Counted from the first letter of the stretch, positions 31,498-40,283 are shown. The stretch: 64,000 nt of DNA from Rhizobium sp. LC145 (GCF_001005825.1 NZ_LBHV01000001.1:248001-312000), one strand, 5' to 3'. Notes: generated by a model not told the origin, from the letters alone. Numbers and translations are program-made.

Positions 31498-32385
31498 ATG
31501 GTCGAAGAACTGATGGGCGCCTATGGCAGCCGCTTCGTGATCGCCATCCTGGGGGTGGCCGTCGGCCTTATCTGCCTGATCGGCGTCCTCTGGTTGCTCA
31601 GGGGCCGCAGCGGCCCCTCGCCTTTCGTGCGCGGCGGCAAGAACAGGCAACCCCGCCTGCAGGTGCTCGACGCCGCCGCCGTCGATACGCGCCGCCGGCT
31701 GGTGCTCGTGCGCCGCGACGACGTCGAACATCTGATCATGATCGGCGGTCCCACGGATATCGTCATCGAAAGCAGAATCGCACCGGCAGGCCTGCCTCGG
31801 ACCACGCCCGTCCAGACGGTGCCCGTCCCGGCGGAGGCGCCCGTTGCCGTCAAACCCCGCCCCGTGCCGGAGCCGCGACCCGCGGCATCCGAGCCCCAGC
31901 TGACCGCCACGCCTGAGCAACGCCTCGCGGCTGCCGGCCCAACCTCGATGGTCGCCGCACGCGCCGTTGCTCCCGAGCCTGAAACAACCCCTGCCCGGCC
32001 GCGACAGGAACCCGTCCTGCAGGCTCCGGACGAAGCGCCGCACCCGGTTTCCCGGCCCGCGCCCGGCGTCAATCAGGCGGAAGATATGCTGGAGGCGGCG
32101 CGCGGTCGTGTATTCGGCGGCGCGACCGAGCCTGTTCGCGCCGCACCGCTGCAGGCCATCCAGCCCGAAGCGGGAAAAGTGCTGGGCAGCGACTTCGAAC
32201 GCATCCTGGAAGAAGAGATGGCCAGCAATCTCGCGGCCCGACAGGCCGCGGCTTCCGGAGAAAATCGAGCGACGCCTCAGCGCAACCCGGCCGTGCCGCC
32301 GGTCACCGGCGCGACGCCCGAACCCACGCTCCAGGCCGAAGTCGCGCGCATTTTCGGTGAAATGTCGGTCACGCGCGACAAATGA
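31498..32385 (+). CDS. FliO-like membrane protein with long proline/alanine tail
   Basis: A 295-residue protein starting at the ATG 31498, preceded by AAGGAGAA. It has one membrane helix, RFVIAILGVAVGLICLIGVL (about 12-31), then RLQVLDAAAVDTRRRLVLVR and RDDVEHLIMIGGPTDIVIE, the pattern of the FliO family (cytosolic beta domain of flagellar biosynthesis protein FliO). From about residue 100 the chain is low-complexity, rich in Pro, Ala and Arg, and probably disordered; the end (EADMLEAARGRVF-like and AEVARIFGEMSV) is helical. No flagellar gene is nearby, so a role in the flagellar export gate is only inferred from the domain; many rhizobial genomes carry this gene next to cckA/dksA. Confidence 0.78.
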   Translation: MVEELMGAYGSRFVIAILGVAVGLICLIGVLWLLRGRSGPSPFVRGGKNRQPRLQVLDAAAVDTRRRLVLVRRDDVEHLIMIGGPTDIVIESRIAPAGLPRTTPVQTVPVPAEAPVAVKPRPVPEPRPAASEPQLTATPEQRLAAAGPTSMVAARAVAPEPETTPARPRQEPVLQAPDEAPHPVSRPAPGVNQAEDMLEAARGRVFGGATEPVRAAPLQAIQPEAGKVLGSDFERILEEEMASNLAARQAAASGENRATPQRNPAVPPVTGATPEPTLQAEVARIFGEMSVTRDK

Positions 32386-32426
32386 GCGTGCGGCGCGGCT
32401 CCGATGCCGCCCCTATTCCGCGAATG

Positions 32427-32454
32427 AAAAAGGCACGGTTTCCCGTGCCTTTTT
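32427..32454. terminator. Bidirectional rho-independent terminator
   Basis: AGGCACGG at 32431-32438 pairs with CCGTGCCT at 32443-32450 across a TTTC loop, with flanking A and T runs (32427-32430 and 32451-32454). It serves the FliO-like gene and the convergent dksA gene. Confidence 0.88.
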
Positions 32455-32479
32455 AGTTTGTTTCCGGTCGAGGCGGCGA

Positions 32480-32899
32480 TTACTCGTCGCGATAGACCTT
32501 CTCGCGGCGCTCGTGGCGCTCCTGGGCCTCTATCGAAAGCGTGGCGATCGGACGGGCGTCCAGCCGCTTCAACCCGATAGGCTCGCCGGTTTCCTCGCAG
32601 TAACCGTAGGTGCCATCATCGATGCGCTGGAGGGCGGCATCGATCTTGGAGATCAGCTTGCGCTGACGATCGCGAGCGCGAAGTTCGATGGCTCTGTCGG
32701 TTTCGGAGGAAGCCCTGTCGGCGAGGTCAGGATGATTTGCGCTTTCTTCCGCCAGATGACCCAGCGTTTCGCGCGCTTCTCTCAGGATGTCATTCTTCCA
32801 AGCGATCAGCTTCGCCCGGAAATAGGCTCTCTGTTTTGCATTCATGAACTCATCGTCTTCCGAGAGCACATAATTGCTAAGATCGATCTTCTCACTCAA
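32480..32899 (-). CDS. dksA: DksA/TraR-family RNA polymerase-binding factor with a CTSA zinc-finger remnant (TTG start)
   Basis: A DksA of 139 residues from a TTG start at 32899, which has GGGAGA 7 nt upstream and yields the family N-terminus SEKIDLSNYVLSEDDEFMNA. The frame extends to 32962 but those residues have no family match. The coiled-coil core carries DLADRASSETDRAIELRARD, the conserved acidic tip that enters the RNA polymerase secondary channel. The globular part keeps the fold but the four zinc cysteines are replaced at three positions: Cys101, Thr104, Ser122, Ala125. Single-cysteine DksA proteins are known in other proteobacteria and lack zinc. It probably works with ppGpp in the stringent response. 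Confidence 0.93.
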   Translation of the reverse strand: MSEKIDLSNYVLSEDDEFMNAKQRAYFRAKLIAWKNDILREARETLGHLAEESANHPDLADRASSETDRAIELRARDRQRKLISKIDAALQRIDDGTYGYCEETGEPIGLKRLDARPIATLSIEAQERHERREKVYRDE

Positions 32900-33167
32900 C
32901 GCGATTCTCCCGAAGAACATCTCTTGGCGCGCTCTATATCCTATTCGGCTATCCACGTTCAAGCCTTACAACTCGAAACAAGAGATAATTTAAAACTGTC
33001 ACAAAAATGAGCTAAACGATTATTATTTAAGCTTTTATTCCGCACAGACCGAACAGCGGGACCGCACCTCACGCGCTTGTGCTATCGCCGCGGACAGCCT
33101 GGATGGCGGTTGACGAACATCCCCTTGCGGGGCTACGCAGTCGTTCAAACGGAGTTGCGGCCCCGGC

Positions 33168-33677
33168 ATGGTCACCATCGATCCTCCACCTTTTCGTATC
33201 TATCTTCTGAGGCATGCCAAGTCCGGCTGGGCCAAGCCCGGCGAGCGGGATTTCGACCGCACGCTCGACGATCAGGGCTATGCCGAGGCGGAAATCGTCG
33301 CGGATATGGCGGCCGACAGGAATTATCGCCCCGATATCGTCATCTGCTCCACGGCGGTGCGCTGCCGGCAGACGGCCGATGCCATACGGCGGGCGATGGA
33401 CGAGACATTGGAGATGGTCTTCGTCGACGAACTCTACAACGCGCCGCTCGCCACCTATCTCGCCCTGCTTGGGGCGCAGGAGGAAAAACAGTCCGTCATG
33501 CTCATCGGCCACAACCCGACGATCGAGGAAGCGCTGGAAGCGCTGGTGGGGGCCGATCGCATGGTAGCCGCGATCCCGGGCGGCTTCCCGACTGCCGGCC
33601 TTGCGGTGATCGATCATAGAGGTGTTACGTCCGGCGCGGAGACCGGCTGGGTCATCGCGGATTTCATCACCGCCTGA
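33168..33677 (+). CDS. SixA-type histidine phosphatase
   Basis: A 169-residue member of the histidine phosphatase superfamily. The phospho-acceptor motif is YLLRHAKSGW (about 12-21), and the second catalytic region is SVMLIGHNPTIEEAL with the conserved histidine. The short length and LLRHAKS motif resemble SixA, the phosphohistidine phosphatase acting on Hpt proteins, rather than phosphoglycerate mutase. The window also encodes an Hpt protein and CckA, but no direct link is shown. The ycjX-like gene follows 85 nt later. The 268 nt before it (32900-33167) contain no gene I can support. Confidence 0.87.
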   Translation: MVTIDPPPFRIYLLRHAKSGWAKPGERDFDRTLDDQGYAEAEIVADMAADRNYRPDIVICSTAVRCRQTADAIRRAMDETLEMVFVDELYNAPLATYLALLGAQEEKQSVMLIGHNPTIEEALEALVGADRMVAAIPGGFPTAGLAVIDHRGVTSGAETGWVIADFITA

Positions 33678-33762
33678 AGGTTGCAGCCGCGGCAGCGACG
33701 CACTCCTTTGCACGCGCGGCATCGCAGACTATATAAGATCGAAATTCATCCGGGATGACGCC

Positions 33763-35232
33763 TTGCCGCCTTCTCTCACCAGCTTCACCGACGACGCGCG
33801 GATTGCCCTCGACAATCTCGCGGACCGAGCCACCGGCCTTGTAAACCCGACGGTGAGGCTCGGCGTTACCGGCCTTTCCCGCGCCGGAAAGACCGTCTTC
33901 ATCTCTTCGCTGGTCCACAACCTCCTCAACGGCGGGCGCTTGCCGCTGTTCGAGGCCATGCGCTCCGGGCGCGTTTCGGCGGTCAGGCTGGAGCCCCAGC
34001 CCGACGACGCCATTCCCCGCTTCCAATATGAGGACCATATCCAGGCGCTGGTACGCGATCGGGTATGGCCGGATTCGACCCGCGCCATCTCGGAATTGCG
34101 CATAACCCTGGATTACGAGAGCGCCAGCGGCTGGAGCCGGATGTTCTCGCGCGGCCGGCTTTCCATCGATATCGTCGATTATCCCGGCGAATGGCTGCTC
34201 GACCTGCCCCTCCTCGGGCAGGATTACTCCACCTTCAGCGAGAACACCGTAAATCTCGCTAAAACCGGCATACGCGAGGAATTGTCGCGTGAATGGCTGG
34301 CGCTCACGGCCGGCATCGATATGGATACGCCGGTCGACGAAATGACCGCGAGACGCCTGGCCGAGGCGTTCACCGCCTATCTTCGGGCCTGCAAGGCGGA
34401 CGAGCGCTCGCTCTCCACATTGCCGCCCGGCCGTTTCCTGATGCCCGGCGATCTCGAAGGATCTCCGGCGCTCACCTTCGCCCCTTTGCCGAACATTCCG
34501 CAGAGCCGCGCGCCGAAGGGATCGCTGCGCGCCATGATGGAACGGCGTTACGACGCCTATAAGTCGGTCGTGGTGAAGCCCTTCTTCCGTGAGCACTTCG
34601 CGCGGCTCGACCGGCAGATCGTACTGGTGGATGCCCTGCAGGCGATCAATCGCGGTACGGAAGCCGTGCAGGATCTGGAGCGTGCGCTCACCGATGTGCT
34701 CGCCTGCTTCCGTTCCGGCCACAACAGTTTCATCTCCTCCCTGCTCGGCCGGCGTATCGACAAGGTGCTCGTTGCCGCCACAAAGGCCGATCACCTCCAT
34801 CACGAGAGCCACGACCGCCTGGAACGGATCGCGGCGCGGATGGTGGATCGGGCGGTCGAGCGCATCGGCATGTCGGGCGCGGATATCGACGTGATGGCGA
34901 TCGCCTCGGTCCGCGCCACGCGCGAGGCCACCGTGAAGGAAAACGGGCAGCTTCTGCCGGTCATCGTCGGCACACCGATGGCGGGAGAAACGATCAATGG
35001 CGAGCGCTTCGACGGCGACAAGAAAACTGCCATATTTCCCGGTGACTTGCCGGAAAATCCTGAAGCATTCTTTCAGCAGATGGAATCCTCGTTGCCCACC
35101 CTGCCGGATATCAACGTGATACGGTTCCGCCCGCCCGCGCTGGAAGAGACCGGCGGCGGGCTCAAACTCTCCATTCCACATATCCGGCTCGATCGCGCCA
35201 TGCAGTTCCTGTTCGGAGACCGCCTCGCATGA
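33763..35232 (+). CDS. YcjX-family GTPase-like protein (TTG start likely)
   Basis: A protein of about 489 residues with a P-loop in VRLGVTGLSRAGKTVFISS and VDYPGEWLLDLPLLGQDYS, both typical of YcjX (DUF463). The frame is open back to 33622, inside the preceding gene. The TTG at 33763 with GGGA upstream gives PPSLTSFTDDARIALDNLAD, which matches the family start, so I choose it; the exact start is not certain. YcjX is a stress-associated predicted nucleotide hydrolase of unknown role; its partner YcjF follows with a 4-nt overlap. Confidence 0.88.
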   Translation: MPPSLTSFTDDARIALDNLADRATGLVNPTVRLGVTGLSRAGKTVFISSLVHNLLNGGRLPLFEAMRSGRVSAVRLEPQPDDAIPRFQYEDHIQALVRDRVWPDSTRAISELRITLDYESASGWSRMFSRGRLSIDIVDYPGEWLLDLPLLGQDYSTFSENTVNLAKTGIREELSREWLALTAGIDMDTPVDEMTARRLAEAFTAYLRACKADERSLSTLPPGRFLMPGDLEGSPALTFAPLPNIPQSRAPKGSLRAMMERRYDAYKSVVVKPFFREHFARLDRQIVLVDALQAINRGTEAVQDLERALTDVLACFRSGHNSFISSLLGRRIDKVLVAATKADHLHHESHDRLERIAARMVDRAVERIGMSGADIDVMAIASVRATREATVKENGQLLPVIVGTPMAGETINGERFDGDKKTAIFPGDLPENPEAFFQQMESSLPTLPDINVIRFRPPALEETGGGLKLSIPHIRLDRAMQFLFGDRLA

Positions 35233-36299
35233 GACCGCCCGAAACCGAGAAAGAGCGGCAGAATCGCCGGCCAGCCTCCTTCGCGATCAAGGAAGAGGAG
35301 TTCCGTGAACCCGCGCCGCCGCTTCGCCGCGCTCCACGCAGCTTTGCGGGTGACATCATCGTCACGCCCGACGAGGAAGATCCCTTCCTCTCGCCCGCGG
35401 AGCTTTCGCCCGAGGCGATCCCGATGGCCGAGCCGCGGCGTCGGAAGTTCTCCTTCGCCAATCTCGCGCTTGCGGCCTTCGGCACCTTCCTGTCGCTCGC
35501 GTTCGGGCTTTGGGCGGACCGGGTCGTCCGCGATCTCTTTACGCGGGCCGACTGGCTCGGCTATGCGGCGCTTACCGCGCTCGGGCTTGGGCTGATCGGC
35601 CTCCTCGTCGTCGTCGGCAGGGAGATTCTCGGGATCATGCGGCTTTCCGCCGTGCAGACGTTGAAGGCCGAAGCGGAGGAGGCCATTGCGGCTCCGCGGC
35701 CGGCGCCGGCCCGTGCCGTCACCGCCAAGCTTGTCAGGGTTCTTTCCCATCGCGCCGAGACCGCCAAGGGCCGCGCAACTCTCGACGCCACCAGCGACGA
35801 GATCATCGACGGGCCGCAGCTCATCGAACTGGCGGAACGCGAATTGCTTTCGCCGCTCGACCGAAAAGCCCGCGCCCTCATTCTCGGCTCTTCCAAACGC
35901 GTTTCGATCGTGACCGCGGTCAGCCCGCGCGCCATCGTCGATCTCGCCTTCGTGCTTTTCGAGGTGAGCCGGCTCGTCCGGGCCATGGCCGAACTCTATG
36001 GCGGCAGGCCCGGCACGCTCGGCCTCCTGCGGCTGATGCGGGATGTGATCGCCCATCTCGCGGTCACCGGCTCGATCGCCGTGGGCGACGGTCTCGCCCA
36101 GCAGGTTCTCGGCCAAGGGCTGGCCTCGAAACTTTCGACCCGGCTCGGCGAAGGCGTGATCAACGGGCTGCTGACGGCCAGGATCGGGATCGCCGCCATG
36201 GACCTCTGCCGGCCGTTGCCCTTCCGGGCGCTCAAGCGGCCGGGCATCGGCGATTTCATCTCCGATATCGCTGCGGCGGGTACGCGCCGGGAGACCTGA
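35229..36299 (+). CDS. YcjF-like inner-membrane protein (DUF697/TIGR01620)
   Basis: A 356-residue protein with an N-terminal basic, proline-rich cytosolic region, then two membrane helices (FANLALAAFGTFLSLAFGLW and ALTALGLGLIGLLVVVGREI) and a DUF697-type domain that includes RVSIVTAVSPRAIVDLAFVL and GLASKLSTRLGEGVINGLLT. Overlap of 4 nt with ycjX and the gene order reproduce the enterobacterial ycjX-ycjF pair. Function unknown; co-occurrence suggests they form one envelope-associated unit. Confidence 0.87.
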   Translation: MRPPETEKERQNRRPASFAIKEEEFREPAPPLRRAPRSFAGDIIVTPDEEDPFLSPAELSPEAIPMAEPRRRKFSFANLALAAFGTFLSLAFGLWADRVVRDLFTRADWLGYAALTALGLGLIGLLVVVGREILGIMRLSAVQTLKAEAEEAIAAPRPAPARAVTAKLVRVLSHRAETAKGRATLDATSDEIIDGPQLIELAERELLSPLDRKARALILGSSKRVSIVTAVSPRAIVDLAFVLFEVSRLVRAMAELYGGRPGTLGLLRLMRDVIAHLAVTGSIAVGDGLAQQVLGQGLASKLSTRLGEGVINGLLTARIGIAAMDLCRPLPFRALKRPGIGDFISDIAAAGTRRET

Positions 36300-36415
36300 T
36301 TGCCGCCCGAAGGCTAATAAAGCAGTCCCGAAACTGGACGCAGATACCACTCGTTAACCATTCCGAGCGTAGGTTGCGACGAGTTCAGGTTGCTGCTTTG
36401 CCCGAGGAAAGTTCC

Positions 36416-36967
36416 ATGTTTTCGCGCTTCTTTTCGCTGTTTGGCGGGCTGGCCGCCGTGACTTTCGCAGCCTCGTCGGCGCTGGCGCCGGAAGCACTCG
36501 CGGCCTCTCGCGATCAAGTCTTCTTCCAATCGGTTTCGGGTATCTGGAAGGGACCGGGCGAGATCGTCGCCGGCAAATACAAGGGCACCAAATTCACTTG
36601 CCACCTCACCGGCGAATCCGCTCCGGGCGGCGAGACTGGCATGAAGCTCGACGGCACCTGCCGCGTCGGCGTTTTCAAGCAGCCGATGTCGGCCGTCATC
36701 ACCCATAACGGCAAGGGTTATCAGGGCAAGTTCCTCGATGGCGCCGAAGGCAAGGGCCTCGACATCATCTCCGGCTCTGTGAGCGGCGACAAGGTCGTGA
36801 TGGGCATCAATCGGGCCAAGCTGAACGGCGCGATGGTCGCCAGCCTGCGCGGCGACAACAAGATGAACATCACGATTTCGGTGAAGGTCGAGGATCAGAT
36901 GGTGCCGGTGATCGGCCTCACGCTCGATCGGGACATGGATTCGATCGCCGTCGGCTCGATCCGCTGA
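36416..36967 (+). CDS. Exported hypothetical protein
   Basis: A 183-residue exported protein starting at ATG 36416, with GAGGAAAG 4 nt before it. It has a signal peptide (MFSRFFSLFGGLAAVTFAAS, cleavage near ALA-AS), then FFQSVSGIWKGPGEIVAGKY, ending with VKVEDQMVPVIGLTLDRDMD. The mature domain is beta-rich with two cysteines (FTCHLTG and GTCRVG) that could pair. I recognise no named family. It is convergent with folK, 16 nt apart. Confidence 0.8.
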   Translation: MFSRFFSLFGGLAAVTFAASSALAPEALAASRDQVFFQSVSGIWKGPGEIVAGKYKGTKFTCHLTGESAPGGETGMKLDGTCRVGVFKQPMSAVITHNGKGYQGKFLDGAEGKGLDIISGSVSGDKVVMGINRAKLNGAMVASLRGDNKMNITISVKVEDQMVPVIGLTLDRDMDSIAVGSIR

Positions 36968-36983
36968 AAAGGTGTGGTGGCGC

Positions 36984-37511
36984 TCAATCGACCCGCCACC
37001 AGTCCCCGTTTGGCCGGACCACCCTTATTCCGGCGACATCCGCCTCCGCCAGCCATGCGCCGACGCTCTTTCCCTTGACGTTCAGGTCCGGTGCGATATC
37101 GGCAAGCGGCATCAGCACGAAGCTCCGCTCCGTCATCCGCGGATGCGGCAGTTCGAGCTTATCCGTCTTCTGCTCGCGGCTGCCGAAGGTCAGGATGTCG
37201 ATATCGATGGTACGCGGCCCCCATCTTTCCAGCCGCTCCCTTTTCATGTCCCGCTCGATCGAAAGGCAGGCATCGAGCAGGGCCTCGGGCTCCAGCGAGG
37301 TTTCGACCAGCGCGCAGGCATTGAAGAAATCCGCCTGATCGGTCTTTCCCCAGGGAGGCGTCGAGTAGAGCCGGGAAACCGCCAGTACACGGCAATCCTC
37401 ACGACGGTCGAGCTGCCGCAATGCCCTTGCCATGGCAGCGGGCGGATCGCCGATATTGCCGCCTAGGCCGAGAGACGCGACCTCCAGGCCGCCATTACGG
37501 GACGTGCTCAA
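36984..37511 (-). CDS. folK: 2-amino-4-hydroxy-6-hydroxymethyldihydropteridine pyrophosphokinase (TTG start likely)
   Basis: A HPPK enzyme of about 175 residues that pyrophosphorylates the dihydropteridine alcohol for folate synthesis. It has SLGLGGNIGDPPAAMARAL near the N-terminus, SRLYSTPPWGKTDQADFFN, and the signature RWGPRTIDIDILTFG. The TTG at 37511 has GGAGG 6 nt upstream; the ATG at 37526 has none. Either start overlaps the folB stop at 37495, so folK is translationally coupled to folB. Last gene of the folP-folB-folK operon. Confidence 0.93.
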   Translation of the reverse strand: MSTSRNGGLEVASLGLGGNIGDPPAAMARALRQLDRREDCRVLAVSRLYSTPPWGKTDQADFFNACALVETSLEPEALLDACLSIERDMKRERLERWGPRTIDIDILTFGSREQKTDKLELPHPRMTERSFVLMPLADIAPDLNVKGKSVGAWLAEADVAGIRVVRPNGDWWRVD

Positions 37512-37857
37512 CGCACACCTCCGCATGGTCGAGAATGCCGGGAATGGGTACGCTCGGCTTACGCACGGTTATCGCCGTGCGGCGGATCTGCGGAAAACGC
37601 TCGCAGAGCGCCAGCGCGACATCCCTGGCCAGCGCCTCGATGAGCTTGCGCCGCTGGGTGGTCACCACCTTTTCGACGATCTGGAAGGCAGTACCGTAAT
37701 GGACGGTCCTCGCAACGTCGTCGGTATCGAGCGCCTCGTCCGCGTCGACCTCCATGACGACATCCACGAAAAACCGCTGGCCGAGGAATTCCTCCTGCTC
37801 CAATGCGCCGTGCCTTGCGAAGAAGGAACAGTTCTTGAGCGTAATCGTATAGGTCAT
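37495..37857 (-). CDS. folB: Dihydroneopterin aldolase
   Basis: A 120-residue enzyme splitting dihydroneopterin to the HPPK substrate. The N-terminus MTYTITLKNCSFFARHGALE contains the conserved ARHG with the following EQEEFLGQRFFVDVVMEV typical of FolB, and VEKVVTTQRRKLIEALARDV carries the Glu/Lys active region. It overlaps folP by 4 nt (ATGA) upstream. Confidence 0.95.
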   Translation of the reverse strand: MTYTITLKNCSFFARHGALEQEEFLGQRFFVDVVMEVDADEALDTDDVARTVHYGTAFQIVEKVVTTQRRKLIEALARDVALALCERFPQIRRTAITVRKPSVPIPGILDHAEVCVEHVP

Positions 37858-38723
37858 GCGGTGCCCTCCGTTCCGGTTTCCCTCTCCGCCGCGATCATCG
37901 CATCGGCGATCGCAAGAGCGTCCCTGCTTGCCGCGACATTGTGAACGCGGAAGATGGCCGCCCCAGCAAGCCGCAGGATCGCGCTGGTCGCAGCCGTTGC
38001 GATATCACGTTCTTCGGCCTGCCCGCGTCCGGTGAGCGACCCGACGAACCGTTTGCGCGACGTGCCGACGAGCAGCGGCAGCCCGAACCGGTGCAATTCA
38101 TCGAGCCTCGTCATCAGCCGCACATTCTCGCCCACGTCCTTCGCAAACCCGAATCCGGGGTCGAGGACGATCCTCGCCCGCTCAACCCCCGCCGCTTCCG
38201 CGATCTTCAGCGACTGTTCGAAGAAGAGTTCCTGGTCGGCGATCACGTCATCGAGCTTTTCCCGTCCCCGCCCGGTATGCATGATGCAGAGCCCTGCCCC
38301 GGTCTCTGCCGCCACGCGGGCAAGCTCGGGCTCCCGCTGGAGCCCATGCACGTCGTTGATGATGTGCGCTCCGGCGGCCATCGCAAGCCTTGCTGTTTCG
38401 GCCCGATAGGTATCGATGGAGATCAACGCGTCGCTCTCTCCGGCAAGCCTTTCGATCACCGGCAGAACCCGGTCCTGCTCCTCGGCAGCGCTCACATCCG
38501 CGGCTCCGGGCCTGGTCGACTCGCCTCCGATATCGAGAATTGCAGCGCCCTGCTCCAGGCATTCGAGGCCGTGCGCCACCGCCGCCTCGACATTCGTGTA
38601 GAGCCCGCCGTCCGAAAAGGAATCCGGCGTCACGTTGACGATCGCCATGATATGGCCACGAAGACCGAGTTCGAGACTGCGCCCGCCACCGACCTGCCAT
38701 AGTGTGTTGCGCGGGGATATCAC
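37854..38723 (-). CDS. folP: Dihydropteroate synthase (GTG start likely)
   Basis: A protein of about 289 residues combining the pteridine pyrophosphate with p-aminobenzoate, the sulfonamide target. It shows IVNVTPDSFSDGGLYTN, DIGGESTRPGA and LDPGFGFAKDVGEN, the first two being the family signatures. The frame opens at 38924; the GTG at 38723 gives ISPRNTLWQVGGGRSLELG, the expected leader before the first strand, with GGAAG upstream. First gene of the folate operon. Confidence 0.94.
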   Translation of the reverse strand: MISPRNTLWQVGGGRSLELGLRGHIMAIVNVTPDSFSDGGLYTNVEAAVAHGLECLEQGAAILDIGGESTRPGAADVSAAEEQDRVLPVIERLAGESDALISIDTYRAETARLAMAAGAHIINDVHGLQREPELARVAAETGAGLCIMHTGRGREKLDDVIADQELFFEQSLKIAEAAGVERARIVLDPGFGFAKDVGENVRLMTRLDELHRFGLPLLVGTSRKRFVGSLTGRGQAEERDIATAATSAILRLAGAAIFRVHNVAASRDALAIADAMIAAERETGTEGTA

Positions 38724-38829
38724 CTTCCGCCCATCTCTCGGGGAGTAACGCAAATTTTCCAGCCTTTGTGTTGCGCTTGAGTTGGCTATGCCCCAAGCTC
38801 GAAACAAGTTCAACGTTGCAGGCCAGAGA

Positions 38830-39450
38830 ATGTTTTTGATGTGCCGTTTCCGCCGGATTGTCGGCGGAGCCCTCTTCCTTTCCATGATTCCGGCCATCAC
38901 GCATGCCGATCCTCTGATCAACAAGACCTATTCCTATTTCCGGATCGGCGGCCGCACGGCGGAGGACCTGGACAAGGAGCTCGAAAAGCGCGGTCCGGTG
39001 ACGAGGACGACCGGCCATCGGCATCCCGGTGCGACGGAGATCAAGTTCGGCGGCGAAGTCACCTATGTGGAGCGCGAAGGGCGCTGCGCGGTCGGCGGCG
39101 CCAAGATCACCTTGCGCACCCACCTCATCCTTCCCCGCTGGAACAATCGGCGCCGCGCCGAAAAGGATCTCGTGATGATCTGGGACGCGCTCTCGGCCGA
39201 TATCAAGCGGCACGAGGAGCGTCATGCCGAGATCGCCCGCAACTACGCGCGCACGCTGGAGCGGGACTTGAAGAGGCTGCCGGCCAGCCGAAGCTGCCAG
39301 GCATTGGAGAAGCAGGTGGCGGAAACGACGCGCCGCGTTCTGGAGGCGCACGACCGCGATCAGCTCCGCTTCGACCAGGTGGAATCGAAGAATTTCGATG
39401 CCCGCATGATGCGGCTTCTGAAGTACCGCATGCAGCAAAACGGCCGCTGA
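38830..39450 (+). CDS. DUF922 predicted secreted zinc-protease-like protein
   Basis: A 206-residue protein with an N-terminal signal (MFLMCRFRRIVGGALFLSMI, cleavage near THA-DP) and then INKTYSYFRIGGRTAEDLDK, which is the DUF922 opening. The motif IKRHEERHAEIARNYARTLE contains HEERH, a zincin-like metal site (HExxH form), which is why this family is described as predicted secreted Zn-dependent protease. Whether it is proteolytic is not known. Upstream starts to 38782 exist, but 38830 gives the clearest signal peptide. Two cysteines may pair. Confidence 0.85.
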   Translation: MFLMCRFRRIVGGALFLSMIPAITHADPLINKTYSYFRIGGRTAEDLDKELEKRGPVTRTTGHRHPGATEIKFGGEVTYVEREGRCAVGGAKITLRTHLILPRWNNRRRAEKDLVMIWDALSADIKRHEERHAEIARNYARTLERDLKRLPASRSCQALEKQVAETTRRVLEAHDRDQLRFDQVESKNFDARMMRLLKYRMQQNGR

Positions 39451-39558
39451 TCAAGGCCGCGCCTGCCGCCAAAGCCTCCTTCCCATTTCGGTAAACCACG
39501 CCTCCATCACGATTTTTCGGGGGAGTGCGATTTATGGTAATGGCCTAATAAAGGAAAT

Positions 39559-39591
39559 TCGGCTAGAAATTCATACATGATCTTTAGCCGA
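39559..39591. repeat. Inverted repeat upstream of the small RNA
   Basis: TCGGCTA at 39559-39565 is the exact complement of TAGCCGA at 39585-39591, with a 19-nt AT-rich spacer. It could be an operator, or a hairpin at the end of the upstream DUF922 mRNA, though no T run follows. Confidence 0.5.
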
Positions 39592-39645
39592 CTGATTCTC
39601 CGGAGATCGCGGCAAAGACGAGGCGACCGGTACCTGCCCGTCGTG

Positions 39646-39810
39646 TGTTGGGCGCTGTGTCGCATGCAGTTTTGAAGTCAGTCCGCGTGTTCTGCCCCTG
39701 AGTGCCGTTCTCCTGGCGCGTCCCTAAGCCGCAGGTGTCTCCTCCCTCGCCCGCGGTGATGCGCCCGCCTTGCCTCGCTTGCCGCTCCCAGCGCAGCGAG
39801 GCGTTTTTTT
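39646..39810 (+). ncRNA. Candidate 6S RNA-like small RNA with its own terminator
   Basis: The plus strand ends in a textbook terminator: GCCTCGCT at 39772-39779 pairs with AGCGAGGC at 39795-39802, followed by seven T (39804-39810). The preceding 120 nt have no ORF but fold as a rod: GGGCGC (about 39650) with GCGCCC (about 39760), CCGCG (about 39693) with CGCGG (about 39752), CTGC with GCAG, and a GTGCC/GGCGC hairpin. The rod-with-bubbles shape, length near 160 nt and the segments CTGCCCCTGAGTGCC and CGTCCCTAAGCCG are reminiscent of 6S RNA. The 5-prime end is an estimate. Identity as 6S is an inference; that a terminated transcript exists is better supported. Confidence 0.55.
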
Positions 39811-39824
39811 GGCTTGCGGAAAGA

Positions 39825-40187
<363 letters not shown>

Positions 40188-40283
40188 CTAAGCGGCGCCG
40201 TCTTCCAATAAAACCCCTGGACAGTCAACATTTTCAGGCGACGCCGGCCATCCGGCCGGCGCACGGCGCTGATTGCGTGCCGC

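Larger units (their letters stand above)
39451..39824. other. Intergenic region of 374 nt containing a probable small RNA
   Basis: No protein gene is credible here. The region holds an inverted repeat (39559-39591) and a plus-strand transcript candidate ending in a strong terminator at 39772-39810, both described separately. The first 100 nt are otherwise featureless. Confidence 0.7.
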
